DNA of 64,000 nucleotides, from contig CM043953.1 in NCBI GenBank assembly GCA_014529385.2, positions 116,339,049-116,403,048 on the forward strand, read 5' to 3'. A program made the position numbers and the translations under genes. The notes under the pieces are model-generated. The model saw only the letters and a program-made list of their open reading frames with translations. It had not been told where the DNA came from and ran no database searches. Position 1 is the stretch's first letter, and each line of letters begins with the position of its first letter. Source of the stretch: Adiantum capillus-veneris (lineage: Eukaryota > Streptophyta > Polypodiopsida > Polypodiales > Pteridaceae). This document shows positions 22,442 through 34,257 of this stretch, piece by piece.

Positions 22442-23832
22442 TGTCACCAGCATGTGACTACTATCTATCCTTTTTGTTGATTTCTTTCTTATTATTTATT
22501 TATTTTCACTTTTTGGAAGCACCCCTCTGAAAATCTAATTGCCCTGCATTGCATAGCTAGTGTGGAACTATTCAGAGAGAGTCCAGGCCTGAGGGCAAGA
22601 GAGCACTAAGGTTGGACAAGGACTATGGTTAGCCAAAGTGGGGTCACTGGTTAGCCAAAGCGGAATCCTTTGCTACATCGGCTACATTTCAGTTTTGGGT
22701 GTGGCTGCAGTGTACAAAGAGGGTCAGATGACCTAGAAAGATACGATGGCAGCATCTCCTAAATTTTAGGGATTGCTATCTTTGGACGACAAAATGTCTT
22801 CGTGTTATTACGTGCAGTATGACAAGGGGATCATTTTGGTACTTTGTGGCCAAGTCAACTGGGGCCATAGTTGAGATCTTTTTAGACCCGAGGGTCTAAA
22901 GCGGGAAAATGCACACGAGTGACACTTGGCACTCACAGGCTGAGTTTCCACTCTGGGGAGAAGGGGGCGCTCGATTTGGGCTGATTTGTGAAGGCTGTCA
23001 CAGGTTAAGAGCTATGGAAAGCTTGCTTACCCCTCATGTATAGTGTTAGCACAAGAATTCACACCTTGTGCACAGTACACTACTCTCTCTCCCTACGTGC
23101 AGATGTGATGCCCCACTAGTGGGCTATTCATTTGACCAATGTATACAGTTGTGGGTTCATGCTTTTGTGTTGAGGCAAGAGCCTCTTGAGCAGGAACAGG
23201 TGTAGCTAACTTGCTACACCAAAAGCAGGAACCGGTGAGGCTAAATACCTCACCAAACAGGTGTAATTTCAGCGTAGCCGGGTTGCTGATTTTTGCTGAT
23301 TTGGGACTGTTTTGGTGCCCTAAAACTTTCCAGATTCAAGGGGCAACTACCCCAAGGTACAGGGGACAGTGCTGGGGCTACGGGGAGCTGAAAACAGAGA
23401 AAAACCAGCCAATAACCAGAAATTACAGAGGCTGGTTATCAACTGTTTTGGACAGTTTTTGGTAGATTAAGAACAAGGACAGTGTTCTCCTTGAGATCCT
23501 CTACTTCAGATTGATTTGGGCAGGGTTCTGTGCCGTTATGTTGCCCAAATTCTCTCAAACATGATAGAAACTACGGGATACAAGTCAAGTGCTTTCAAAG
23601 CACTTTTTGTACTATCCTTAACTGTAAAGAATAAAGAAATACCGAAAGGGGCGCCTATTTAGGGGCCAATCTCGTGTCTGATTCGTATACAGATGCACTC
23701 TAGCATCTGATTCCCATTCCCCTCTCTTGTGTCAATAAAGTACAGGTAAAATAGACGACTTAAATGGGTGAAAGCTAAATCAAGGTTAAAGTAAAGTCTA
23801 CCGCCCTTTTTAAAGTAAACAGGCTGGTTTCA
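22442..23832 (+). repeat. A2 5' LTR
   Basis: 1391 bp, similar to the reverse complement of the A1 LTRs but shorter. It contains ATAAAG followed by AAATACCGAAAGGGG at about 23631-23651 and ends GGTTTCA. Confidence 0.9.
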
Positions 23833-23849
23833 TGGTTCCATCGACGGGA
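23833..23849 (+). other. A2 primer-binding site
   Basis: TGGTTCCATCGACGGGA directly follows the LTR. It is not the initiator-Met site; it looks like the 3' end of a glutamate-type tRNA (inference from general tRNA knowledge). Confidence 0.6.
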
Positions 23850-23920
23850 TTAAATCACTTTTTCCCATAGAAGTGAGCCTTGGTGAGTTGGTTACAGATC
23901 AGACACAGGGATTTGCAGTC

Positions 23921-26900
23921 ATGGCTGATAGGCCAGATGATGTTACTAAAGAGGTTTCCTCTTCTTAGGGCCAACAGACGCATGAAGTGGGTGAGTCTTC
24001 TAGACCACCACAGACAGATGATGACATATTTAGGACCCAGTTGGTTACTGCTATGACCATGTTCACACAGGTAATGCAAAAGCCGAGGTTTTTAGCCTTT
24101 CTGCAACCTCCTCTTCCGTTTCAGCAAGTTGGGTCACTGGATCATATTCAAAAGCCTGTTAAGGCTCAACCACAGGTGATTCATATTGCAGAATCAATGG
24201 AAACACCTGTACACTTGTCGGAGACCATGCAGTCTCCAAAGCCTAGGTCTAATACCCAGGAACAGGTGGCTGAAACGCCAGTCTTTCAAGCTGTACCATT
24301 TCAGCCAGCCACCTTTCAGCAGCCTATTGCTGGCTCTAATGGGCAGGGAAGCAACCTACAGGTTATGCAACAAGTCTCTCCACCACCATCAGTACATCCT
24401 GGGTACTTTGGAGGTGGATCTGTGTTCCAGAGCATGGCTGGTCATGCGCCTGGAAATCAGTTTTACACGCCAAGAGCAGTGTTCGGGGGTACTCAAACGA
24501 TGATGCCTAACCCCATGTATGGTAGTATTGGCATGCAACCTGGGTTTCAAAGTACACAGGGCCAATTTGGAATGATTTTGGTATAGCTGGAATTACAAAT
24601 CAGGAGCCATTTGTGGCATCTCCAGGTCAACTTAATAGCGGCCAAGGAACACAGATGAACCTTAACAGTGTTTCCATGTTTCAGTCACTTCCATATGACA
24701 ACTTAACGCCGCTGGAGAAGCCAACTCCATACAAAGAAGGTGGCAAAGGTGTGACATTCATGACCTTTACTGGGTTTGATGACAGGAAGAAGGCTCTCTC
24801 ATTCCTCCAGCAGTTTGATAAGGCCTATGCAGGAGGAAAAGAGCAGTTTGCTAAGGCCTATGCAGGAGGAAACTTTACAGAGGCTTCTAAGGTCTGCAAG
24901 GCAGCGACTTTCTTGACAGGGAATGCGGGACAATGGTGGACTACTTTATTGCTACAAGGGCAAGCTCCGTCCACATGGATTTACTTCAAGCAGATTTTTG
25001 CATCAGCCTGGTTATCTGATGACTTAGAAGCAGATGTCATGACAGAGTGGCACCAGCTTAATGCTGCTAGTTGCAGAAATCTGGATGACTACAGTGGGAA
25101 GTTTTGGAAAGCTCTACTTCCAGTAACTTCCTATAGGTTTGTGCCACTCACAGAACATATTGAAAAATATTGTTGTGGCCTACCTAAAGGATTGAGAAAG
25201 TACTGCACGAAGACCAAAGTCACTACTTTGACGTAGCTCATTGAGGTAGCAAACACTGGCAATGGTTTGCTCAAGGGAGAGGATTGTGAATTCAACACTG
25301 GCGTAAAGGAGGGATCAGCCAAGAAAAATTCAGCGAAGAAGTACGTTCTCAATGAGGTTTCTAAAGTGACTCAGGAGCCGGCCAAAGCATGGAAAGGCAA
25401 AGCCAAGGCTGAACCAGCGAAGGGACCAGCAAAGAAATGGAAAAGACAATTTGGTCGCAAGTCTGAAGAGCAAAAGTAGGTCCTGAGGTTAGAGAACAAA
25501 TGCTTTATCTGTGAGCAGCCTGGCCACATTGCTCCATTTTGTCCTCAAAGGAAAAGACCAGCAGATTCTGAAGACAAGGAGGACAGGAATGGAAAGAAAC
25601 CCATGGCTGGTCTAGTGCCAGATATGGTGGACGACAAGCCAAATTCAGATGCAAGTGAGCTTTGCAGAGCATGGGGAAAGGTCAGATCAAACAGTGCTTA
25701 TCTTCTCCGATCCAGGTGCCAAAGCCAACTTTATCTCCCCAGAATTGGCTTCAAAGTTGGGAATCAGATATGAAGAGATGGGGTATACAGCAGAGGCAGG
25801 TTTGGCACGTCCTGGCCATATAGAGGCTGTGACTCCCATCATTGGAAAGCTGCGTCTACATATCCAGTCCTATGTAGATACCGAAGAATTTTACATCATG
25901 CCACTAGATGGATGTGATGTGTTGCTGGGCATTCCTTGGTTGTTTCGTGTGTAGGGAATCATGGATGCCTACAACAAAAAGATCACTGTACAGAGCAAGG
26001 GAAAGACTCACATACTAGATGTAAAGCTTAAAGGGGAGTCTATTCCCACTGTATCAGCTTCTACAATTACTTCTGTAATGAAAAAGCATCTTTCTGCGTA
26101 CTTGGTTTTTGCACGTGAAGTGTCAAATTGTGATGAATCAAATTTATTTGTGTTAGATAAAGAAAGGTCTATGTTTTTACAACAGTACAGTGATTGCTTT
26201 TTCGATTCATTACCGTCTCAGTTACCGCCAGAGAGACCCGAGGACCATGCGATAGATTTGGTGCTAGGCAGTAGACTGTAGCCCACCAAATAGGCCTCCG
26301 TACAAGGTTAGTGCGGCTCAGCAGAAAGAGATTATGAGCTAGATTGAGGAGCTGTTAGAGAAAGGGCTGATTCAGCCCAGTTCATCTCCATCTTGTTCTC
26401 TAGTGCTGTTGGTGCAAAAAAAGGATGGCTCATGGCGTATGTGCATCGACTATCGTGCACTGAACAAGAATACCATCAAGAATAGGTTTCCTATACCTAG
26501 AATTGATGATATTCTGGACAAGTTCGAGGGAGCAGCTATGTTTAGCAGGATCGATCTAAAGAGTGGGTACCATCAGATCCGCATTAGATTAGAGGATGCA
26601 CAAGACTGCTTTTAGAACGACGTTTGGCCTCTACGAATTCTTAGTGATGCCCTTCGGTCTCACAAATGCTCCTGCTACATTCAATAGGATGATGGACACA
26701 ATTTTCCTTCCACACCAGCAGTTTGTTGGTACATTCTTTGACGACATGATAGTCTATTCAAAGAATGAAGAGGAGCATGGCATCACTTGGCCATTGTGTT
26801 CAAAGAGCTATGCAGTCATAGGTTGCTCATCAATGTGAAGAAAAGTGAATTCTTTCTGGAAGAGATTCACTTTCTCGGACACATAGTCTCAAAGGATGGT

Positions 26901-27734
26901 GTCAGAATGAATCATGCTAAGGTTGAAGCAATCAAGTCATGGCCAGATCTGAAGACGGTGCATGATGTCCGAAGCTTTTTGGGACTATGCTCCTATTACA
27001 GAAGGTTCATCCAAAATTTCGTTGAGATTGCTTCACCTTTACATGCTCTACAAAAGAAAGGGGTCACCTTCAGATGGACACAAAAAGAGATTTCAGCTTT
27101 TAATCTCTTAAAGGAAAAGATGACTTTAGATCCAGTCATTGTGTTGCCAGATCTCAGTAAGTCATTTGTGGTCCAGTGTGACGCCTGTGGCGCAGTAGCA
27201 TTGGTGCAGTACTAATGCAAGATGGCAGGGTAGTAGCCTATGAGAGCTGAATCTTGCAAGGGCAAAAAAGACTATGCAAGTCTTTGAAAAGGAACTATCG
27301 GCCGTGATTCATGCACTCTTAAGTTGGAAACACTACCTGCTAGGTGCAGATTTCGTTGTCCAAACGGACCATCAGACCTTGCGATACTTCTTGACACAGG
27401 CAAAGTTATCTAAAAAGCATATGCGATGGGCAAACATCTTGTCCATGTTTCATTTTCAGATTATGCATGTGGAAGGAAAAAAGAATGTTGTGGCTGATGC
27501 CTTGTCATGGAAGCCACAAATTTCAGCTGTGTCAATTCCTTATCATCATGAGCTTGATGATATGAGGAAACAGTTTGCAAATGATGAAGATTTTGCAAGG
27601 ATCTTTGAGCAGTTAATGGATGGACAGCGTCATGAACACTACCTTCTCAAGAATGGCTTTATGATGATGCATGGCAGATTGTGTGTCACAAGGCCATTGC
27701 GACGCAAAAGTTATGGAAGAGTCATGTCCCACCG
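23921..27734 (+). pseudogene. A2 gag-pol relic (gag to integrase start)
   Basis: This follows A1 gag-pol from MADRPDDVTKEV through gag, the zinc knuckle CFICEQPGHIAPFC (25501-25542), protease ([12 protein letters not shown]), reverse transcriptase ([10 protein letters not shown] near 26740), RNase H (TDHQTLRYFLTQ) and the first residues of integrase. Many stops and frameshifts interrupt it: an early TAG near 23966 replaces a glutamine codon, and others lie near 24583, 25234, 25477, 25952, 26278, 26338 and 26613. A tandem duplication of about 36 bp in gag repeats KAYAGG. It ends where the B1 LTR starts. Confidence 0.9.
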
Positions 27735-28301
27735 TGTCACAAAATGGTGACGTGGCAGCCGAGTGCACGCACACACCCTCTGCAGCAACTGATGGCTGAT
27801 GTGGCAGGCCAGTACGGACAGACCTGTGAATTCCGACACGATTTACGGAAGTGTACGGATGTTGATGATGTGGCAATTTCGCTGGCCTTCAGTAAAATCT
27901 ACGCTCGGGGCTTGAGAAGAATCTACGCTGGGTGTTTTAAAATCTACGCTGGCTGACTTATTGGCCAGTTGCTTTATTTTTAGGAGCTTATAAGTTGTAG
28001 CTTTTGGGGCTCTGCTTTTGGGCACCCTTGTACCTATATAATAGTGGGCTAGGGGCCACACTTCTCAGAGCATCTAGACGCAGAGTCTGAGAGTGGGCAC
28101 CTACCCGCACTCTTGTACTTTGAACACGGATCAATAAAGAAAGAAATACCGAAAGGGGCGCTAGTCTTTGGGGCCAATAACTCTAGGCTCGGAACTCCGC
28201 CTGGTTAGTGTCGAATCAACTGTGAACTGTGATCTGTCTTGAAGTGGTTATTTGGTGCTGTTGTGGTCGATTCTTGATTTGGAGTGTCCAAGTCTGTTAC
28301 A
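27735..28301 (+). repeat. B1 5' LTR
   Basis: 567 bp from TGTCACAAAATGG to GTCTGTTACA, closely matching the B2 LTR at 52074-52641. A TATATAAT box lies at 28035-28042, and AATAAAG plus the shared AAATACCGAAAGGGG motif at 28133-28158. Confidence 0.92.
28035..28042 (+). promoter_or_regulatory. B1 LTR TATA box
   Basis: TATATAAT lies about 95 bp before the AATAAAG signal, a plausible start of the R region. B2 has TATAAATA at the same place (52376-52383). Confidence 0.6.
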
Positions 28302-28302
28302 G

Positions 28303-28314
28303 TGGTATTAGAGC
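28303..28314 (+). other. B1 primer-binding site
   Basis: TGGTATTAGAGC lies one base after the LTR and differs from the initiator-Met site at one position. Confidence 0.8.
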
Positions 28315-28369
28315 ACGACTGATTTCTCTTCTACGGGAAATCCGATCCCCAAATTTTTCCGCGGCACCT

Positions 28370-31300
28370 ATGGCTTCAGGTGAGGATCAATCGAATCCCT
28401 CTACATCCGGAGATGTAGGCAGGGACGACAACGAAGATTCCGGCAACGAGTATGGCCTGCCTCGGTCTACTCAGGCCGAGCAACGCGAGATGGAGCGTCA
28501 CAAATTGATCGGCGATGCAACGAACATGATGCTCAATTTTGCGAAGGACCCGAAATTGGCAAAATATATGACAAAGACTTCTTTTCAGGATGTGCATGCA
28601 CAGTGGAAGAAAACCACAACCTCACCCCCGAAACCCGCTATCAAGAAGCAATATTCAGAGAAGGAATTAGAAGAGGTGGTTGATGCACGAATTGCTCAGC
28701 TTTTTGACGCGCAGAAGAAAGGCAAAAAGCACGGCAAAAAGCGGAAGAAAGGCATTGATTTCCCCGGTTATTTGGGTCGTCAGTGACATTTGACAAAGCA
28801 AAGAAACACAAAAAGCGTGTTCGATTTGAAGAAGTTCCCAGTTCTTCTTCTTCTTCTTCTGACTCAAGCGAAGAAGACAGAAAAGGCAAAAAGCGAAGCA
28901 AGAAACAACGTTTCAGAAAGGACAAGAAAAAGGCAAAGAAGTCTAAATCTCGCCCAATGGATGATAGTTCTACAGAGGACACGTCTACAAATAGTTCAGA
29001 CTCTGAAGACGGGAAATTTTATGCGAACAAGAAGAATTTCTACAAAGCCAATCAATATGACTTTCTGGAAGATAAAAGCAAGAAAGTCCGCGAGTTTAAA
29101 GAAGGTGGACAGTCGATAAAGGTTGACACTTTTTCATGATACAAAGATGCTTCGAAGGCTTTGTCTTTTATTCAGCAGTTTGACATCGCTTTCGCGGGAG
29201 AACGCTACTCAGAGCACTCCAAGATTCGGAGAGCTGCCTCTTATTTTAAGGGGAATGCTCGCACATGGTGGTCCACACTTCTTCTAAACAAGACTGTGCC
29301 AGTTAAATGACTGAAATTTAAGAAGCTTTTTATTTCTGCTTGGCTGACACAAGAGTATGAACGTGATATACGAGCTGCTTGGAACCATCTTCGAATGACC
29401 AAGAGAGATACAGTGGATGCTTACTGTGAGATTCTGGAGCGCTTTTCTACCAGCTTCTTCGTTCAAGAAAATTTTATTCAGAGAACAGATTGAGCGGTTC
29501 ACCTTGGGTCTACCTACAGAGATCCGAGATCACTGCTTGGAACAAAAGTCACCTTCTATTCAAGAGTTGATGAGTCATGCGAAGCGGGGCTTTGCCATTC
29601 ACTCTGGCAGTTTGACCTACCCCACCGATGAGGTCATGACACAACGAGACGAACAGATTTCTGGGAATGAAAGCATAAAGAGAAAGCGCAACCCAGAGAA
29701 GAAGGATACACGACCCAAGCTTACTCCTCAGGAGAGAGCTCGCTTCATCAGGGAGGGGAAGTGCTTTGGATGCGGGGAACGTGGACATATCTCCGCGAAG
29801 TGCTCTAAAAAGGCACCAAAAGGACAGAATGATAAGGACGACGACAGGCCAGAGAGTTCGAGAGCAGCTGAGGAACGTGAAAGAAAAGGCAAGATGAAAA
29901 CAGGACTGGTTCCAGATTGTGTGGGTACCGATCCCAACACCATGGACGAAAGTACAGAACTTTGCCGAGCTTGGGGCAAAGTGAAAGACCAAGAGGCCCT
30001 GATCTTCTTTGATGGAGGAGCCAAGGCCAACTTCATTTCATCGGAATTGGCGGCACGGCTTGAGATCACTCCCGATCGGATGGGACCACCTACGGAGGCA
30101 GTTCTAGCGGCACCCGGCAGGGACGTAGCCATTACACCTGTCATTGGCAAACTTCGGTTGCATTGTCAGGGGTATTTGGGGCATGAGGACTTTTACATAA
30201 TGCCTTTGGAAGGTTGTGATGTTCTCTTAGGGATTCCTTGGTACCACAAGAACAAAGCGACATTGACTACAGAGAAGGGCGGAACCATTGTACTTGATAT
30301 TAAACTGAAGGGCGAGTCTGTCCCTATTGTATCGGCTTCGGCCGTTTCTAAATTAATTAAATCCAGTCTGTTTGTTTACTCGATCTTTATCAAAGAATTC
30401 AACGAAAAGGATAGGACAAATATGTCTAAACTTGATCAAGAATGCCAAGATTTTCGCCACTCTCACGCCGATTGCTTCTCAGAGGGCCTACCAGACGAGT
30501 TACGACCTGCTCGTCCTGAAGATCATTCCATTGATCTGATACCTGGAAGCACATCGCCAAACCGGCCACCTTATTGTGTGAGCCGAGCACAGAATGAAGA
30601 GATTATGAACCAAGTGAAAGACCTCTTGGAAAAGGGTCTTATTCAGTCGAGTTCTTCACCGTATTGCTCTCTAGTGTTGTTGATTCTGAAGAAAGACGGA
30701 TCTTGGAGAATGTGCATCGATTATAGAGCTCTCAACAAAATCACCATCAAGAACAGATTTCCGATTCCTCGGATTGATGATATACTCGACAGACTACAGG
30801 GATCCTCGTGCTTTTGCAGGATTGATATGAAAAGTGGATATCATCAGATCAAGATAGCGCCGGGAGACGTCCACAAGACAGCTTTTCGGACGACTTTTGG
30901 GTTATTTGAGTTTTTGGTGATGCCTTTTGGCTTAACCAATGCTCCTGCGACATTTAACTAGATGATGGACAAGATTTTTTGAGAGTACAGGCTATTTGTT
31001 GGCACTTTCTTTGATGATATCATTGTTTTCTCCAAGAATGAGACGGACCTCAGAGATCACCTTCTTCAGGTCTTTCAGGCATTACGACATCACAAGTTAG
31101 TGATTGATGCAAAGAAAAGTGAATTCTTCATAGTTACCGGGAACGGGTAGAACGTGCCCTAAACGTTCTCAGAACGCGTTCCCATGGTGGTCAAATTGTC
31201 GGAACGGAAACGGGAACATGGAACGTTCCTTGCCCACCCTGTCAACGGAACAGCAACCGGAACGCCGGCGGAAGGGGGTCAGGAACGCGGGCGTCCGGCC

Positions 31301-32261
31301 AAGTCAAAAAAATTTGATTTTTTTTTTTGGGCTCTCTCCTTGTGTCGTGAGCCAAGTGCCTCAAGAGGAGAAGCTTCTAGAGGGGCCTCAAGAGGAGAAG
31401 CTTCTAGAGAGAGGGGGGGGGGGAAGGGGGGGTCTCCAACCTCCTATAAAATGAGAGCTTTTTCACACTTCTTCTCAAGCTCTCAAGAAGGCCAAGTTCT
31501 CAAGTCCAATGTTGTCACTTGTAACTTGTAAGTTGAGTCATGACAGGTTACTAATGTGTTTGCATTGTGCAACTTAGTTGCAGTGCGCACAATTGCAATG
31601 TGCATGTGCTTAAGCCTTAAGCGACATTGGAAACTTAAATGCATGTTTAAGTAGTACATATGAACAACTAGATAGAAACTAATTGGAGTCTGAGTTAATC
31701 AGGTTCAAGAATCACCCTTAAATGCCTAATTTAAGCATATTTAAGGGGTACCGTTCCGGGCCCCGTTCCCGTTCTGCCGTTCCGTCCTCCTGTCGTTCCG
31801 GAAACGTTCCGGACCCTCCCGTTCCCGTTTCCCATTCCCGTTCCGGGTAACTATGGAATTCTTCCTACCAGAGATACAATTTTTGGGACACATTGTCTCA
31901 GCAGCAGGAGTGCAAATGGATCCGGCCAAGATAGAAGCTATACGCAATTGGCCCGACTTGAAGAATGTCCATGAAGTTAGAAGCTTCTTGGGATTATGTT
32001 CATACTACAGGCGGTACGTTTGAAAGTTTGCAAAGATTGCTTCCCCTTTGCATATATTGACATTGAAACGAGTTCCTTTCTTGTGGGGATCCACAGAGGT
32101 GACTGCCTTTCAGACATTGAAAGACAAAATGACTACGGGACCAGTTTTGATTTTGCTGGACTTGCAGAAATCATTTGAAGTATATTGTGATGCTTGTGGT
32201 CGTAGTCTGGGTGCGGTCTTAATGCAAGAAGGCCTAGTCATTGCTTATGAGAGCCGCTTGT
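28370..32261 (+). pseudogene. B1 gag-pol relic
   Basis: Gag starts at ATG 28370 (MASGEDQSNPSTSG). It carries a lysine-rich and serine-rich tract, then shifts frame near 28780. The segment NQYDFLEDKSKKVREF at about 29050 is shared with B2. The zinc knuckle [14 protein letters not shown] (29762-29803) and protease [12 protein letters not shown] (about 30007) are intact. RT has [16 protein letters not shown] and FFDDIIVFSK. Stops include TGA near 29140 and 29308, TAG at 30959-30961 and TGA near 30979. A 24-bp deletion after WYHKN is seen relative to B2. The MITE splits the frame at 31128, and it resumes at 31864. Nothing past RNase H remains. Confidence 0.88.
31129..31855. mobile_element. hAT-type MITE 1
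   Basis: A 727-bp insert with an 8-bp target duplication GAATTCTT (31121-31128 and 31856-31863). The termini are inverted: CATAGTTACC at the left and GGTAACTATG at the right. Removing it and one duplication copy restores the B1 frame across KKSEFFLPE. Subterminal regions are packed with GGAACG/CGTTCC motifs, the usual form of transposase-binding repeats. No transposase is encoded. The 8-bp duplication indicates hAT mobilisation. Confidence 0.9.
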
Positions 32262-32432
32262 TAGGGGCCAATCTGGTGTCTGATTCGCATATAGATGCAC
32301 TCTAGCATCTGTATCCCATTCCCCTCTCGTGTCAATAAAGTACAGGTAAAATAGACGACGTAAATGGGTGAAAGCTAAATCAAGGTTAAAGTAAAGTCTA
32401 CCGCCCTTTTTAAAGTAAACAGGCCGGTTTAA
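32262..32432 (+). repeat. A2 3' LTR remnant (U5 end)
   Basis: 171 bp matching 23660-23832, from TTAGGGGCCAATCT to CAGGCCGGTTTAA. It is followed by the GTATG target duplication. Confidence 0.88.
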
Positions 32433-32437
32433 GTATG

Positions 32438-32931
32438 CTTTCCGAAAGGATTGCTATTAGAAAGCTAGTGCTGTTCTTCTGAGGTCCGAAGTTGCTTTCC
32501 AAATTGCGAGCAGCTTTTCAGTCTCTTTGATAAGTCAAGTGATGTTTTCTTGTTTTAATTTCTTGTTCTATGTGTTTTTCTTGTAGGAATGCCAATGGAA
32601 GGAGTAGTAGAAGGCTTAGGCCTTTGCTCAAGAAGAATTGCTCTAAGTGATCAGAGCCAGATCAGCCCAAAGGGTTGCCACACCCTTAGAATGGGCTCAG
32701 TCTCAGACTCGAGAGTAGGAGGCTCTCAAGTTTAGAATGGAGAATAGATGCCTATAAGATGAGAATCTTTGGCTAAGAAGAAGAAGCACAGAATAAAGCT
32801 TCAAGTCGGATTCAATCCAATGGGTCGCCATACCCTCAAGTTGGACTCAGTTTCTGATACGAGAACAGGATTTCTTGAAGATTTGAAAGAAGGAACAGGA
32901 AGAATTTTTAGTTCCAAGACAGATTGGTACT
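32438..32931. other. No gene recognised
   Basis: Host DNA of A2. Two imperfect copies of a segment with GGGTCGCCATACCCT or GGGTTGCCACACCCT followed by GGACTCAG or GGGCTCAG occur near 32670 and 32820. No domain found. Confidence 0.4.
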
Positions 32932-32939
32932 CCTCGACC

Positions 32940-33460
32940 CAAGGTGGTAAGGTACATAAGGTACGGTACGTATTCGGTACGTCTTGTACGTAGTACCGAA
33001 TGGAGAGTTGTCAGGTATGTAAAATTCGTATGTTTTTTTTTCTAAAAGCCAAAAACCTATAATACGGTCCATACTTGATAAAAATTTCACAAGTATCACT
33101 TCAAGCATGTTAGTTCACTATTCTACAAACCAAGGGAAAGGTTTCATACAAATACCAGAAGCAAGTCGCGACTCCTTGCTCGACGTTCAATGAATCAACA
33201 TTGAAGTGACAAGAACAGATACAACTCAAATATACACAACCCAAAATTTGCAGTTTCACAACAAACTAGTTACTGTAGAGAACTTGTAAGTTCACATTGA
33301 TCATGATTTGCCAATTTGCACACAAAAAATTGATGGGCGAACTCAATTTTGCAGACCCGCTGTGGTTTTTTCCCCAACAAAAAAATGATTGTACAGTACG
33401 GATCCGTACGGTACGGTACCGTACCGTACGGTAAGGTACGTACGTACGGATCCTACCTTG
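32940..33460. mobile_element. hAT-type MITE 2, related to the hAT at 34817-47215
   Basis: A 521-bp insert with an 8-bp target duplication CCTCGACC (32932-32939 and 33461-33468) and inverted ends CAAGGT...ACCTTG. Its left 100 bp closely follow the left end of the large hAT (shared GTAAGGTA, ATTCGGTACGT, GTAAAATTCGT). Its right end has a dense GTACGG/CCGTAC cluster like the large hAT's right end. It encodes nothing and looks like an internal-deletion derivative. Confidence 0.9.
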
Positions 33461-33861
33461 CCTCGACCAATGCTCAATGCATTACTCGGGTAGGTCTACA
33501 AGCGTATCCTAAGTTCATTACTAGTTATGAAGAAGTTTTACAACTCAATACTTCAAACTAGAAGTCAGAGGGTTAACCAGACCTTTGTTATGATACTAAT
33601 TGTTGATATAAAGAATTTTTCTTTCTTCTTTTGTTTCCTTTCAGAGATATTGAAGAAGCATTATAGAATTGTGTTCTAGCTGTCTATCGGAAAGGATAGC
33701 AAGACAAATTCATCTGAATGTAAGAATAGCTTACCGTGATGATAATGCAAGTTTATTCTTTGGCCAAATGTCCATTTGGAAGCAGATGTTCCCAATACCT
33801 CGTAAAGTATGGGACGAGCATTATGTTGGGAATCTTCTGTACAATAGTGCAAGCCAGTAGC

Positions 33862-33936
33862 CTATTGAAAGATATAGTGCAAGCGACTATTGAAAGATAT
33901 AGTGCAAGAAACTATTGAAAGATATAGTCCAATTAG
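33862..33936. repeat. 3 x 25-bp tandem repeat
   Basis: Three units start CTATTGAAAGATATAGT. Non-coding context, function unknown. Confidence 0.9.
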
Positions 33937-34020
33937 CTTGTTTAAGCTCTCAGTTAACGCGTTAAGTCTCAAAGACACAATTGAAGTCGGATTCTAAGTA
34001 CGAGTAATTTTTACTCTAAA

Positions 34021-34120
34021 GAAGTAAAGGAAATTATTCCGAAGTAAAGGAGACTATTCCGAAGCAAAGTAAATCATTCCGAAGTAAAGGAGACTATTCC
34101 GAAGCAAAGGAAATTATTCC
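34021..34120. repeat. 5 x 20-bp tandem repeat
   Basis: Five exact-length units of the form GAAGTAAAGGAAATTATTCC with single-base variants. Confidence 0.93.
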
Positions 34121-34257
34121 AAAGTGCATTATTGTTTGCCATATGGATGTCTTTTTGCATTCCGGGGACGCCTGGATAGCGATCTGCTTGAAACATGTAA
34201 CTTTGTATGTTTTATATATGAACCTACAGTTGAGGTCAATCGTTTTGAAGTCGGAGG

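Larger units (their letters stand above)
27735..32261 (+). mobile_element. Gypsy element B1, 3'-truncated, nested in A2
   Basis: B1 begins with a full LTR inside the A2 integrase region, followed by its own primer site, gag, protease, reverse transcriptase and part of RNase H. It stops at about 32261, inside the RNase H frame after YESRLL, where A-family LTR sequence takes over. Its integrase, chromodomain and 3' LTR are missing. A hAT-type MITE sits inside it at 31129-31855. Confidence 0.88.
22442..32432 (+). mobile_element. Gypsy element A2, decayed and nested-into
   Basis: Its 5' LTR begins TGTCACC at 22442, and a GTATG target duplication lies at 22437-22441 and again at 32433-32437. Between them are the A2 interior, then element B1 (itself holding a MITE), then the last 171 bp of an A-family LTR. 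The last LTR dinucleotide is AA in place of CA. A2 therefore keeps both original ends, although its integrase, chromodomain and most of its 3' LTR are gone. It is related to A1 at 36736-45434. Confidence 0.9.

Noticed and set aside
33580-33610. ATGATACTA followed by TTGTTGATATAAAG, resembling the primer site and LTR start of a minus-strand copia element.
   Set aside because: Only about 9 of 12 bases agree with the primer site and no second LTR or coding domain was found.
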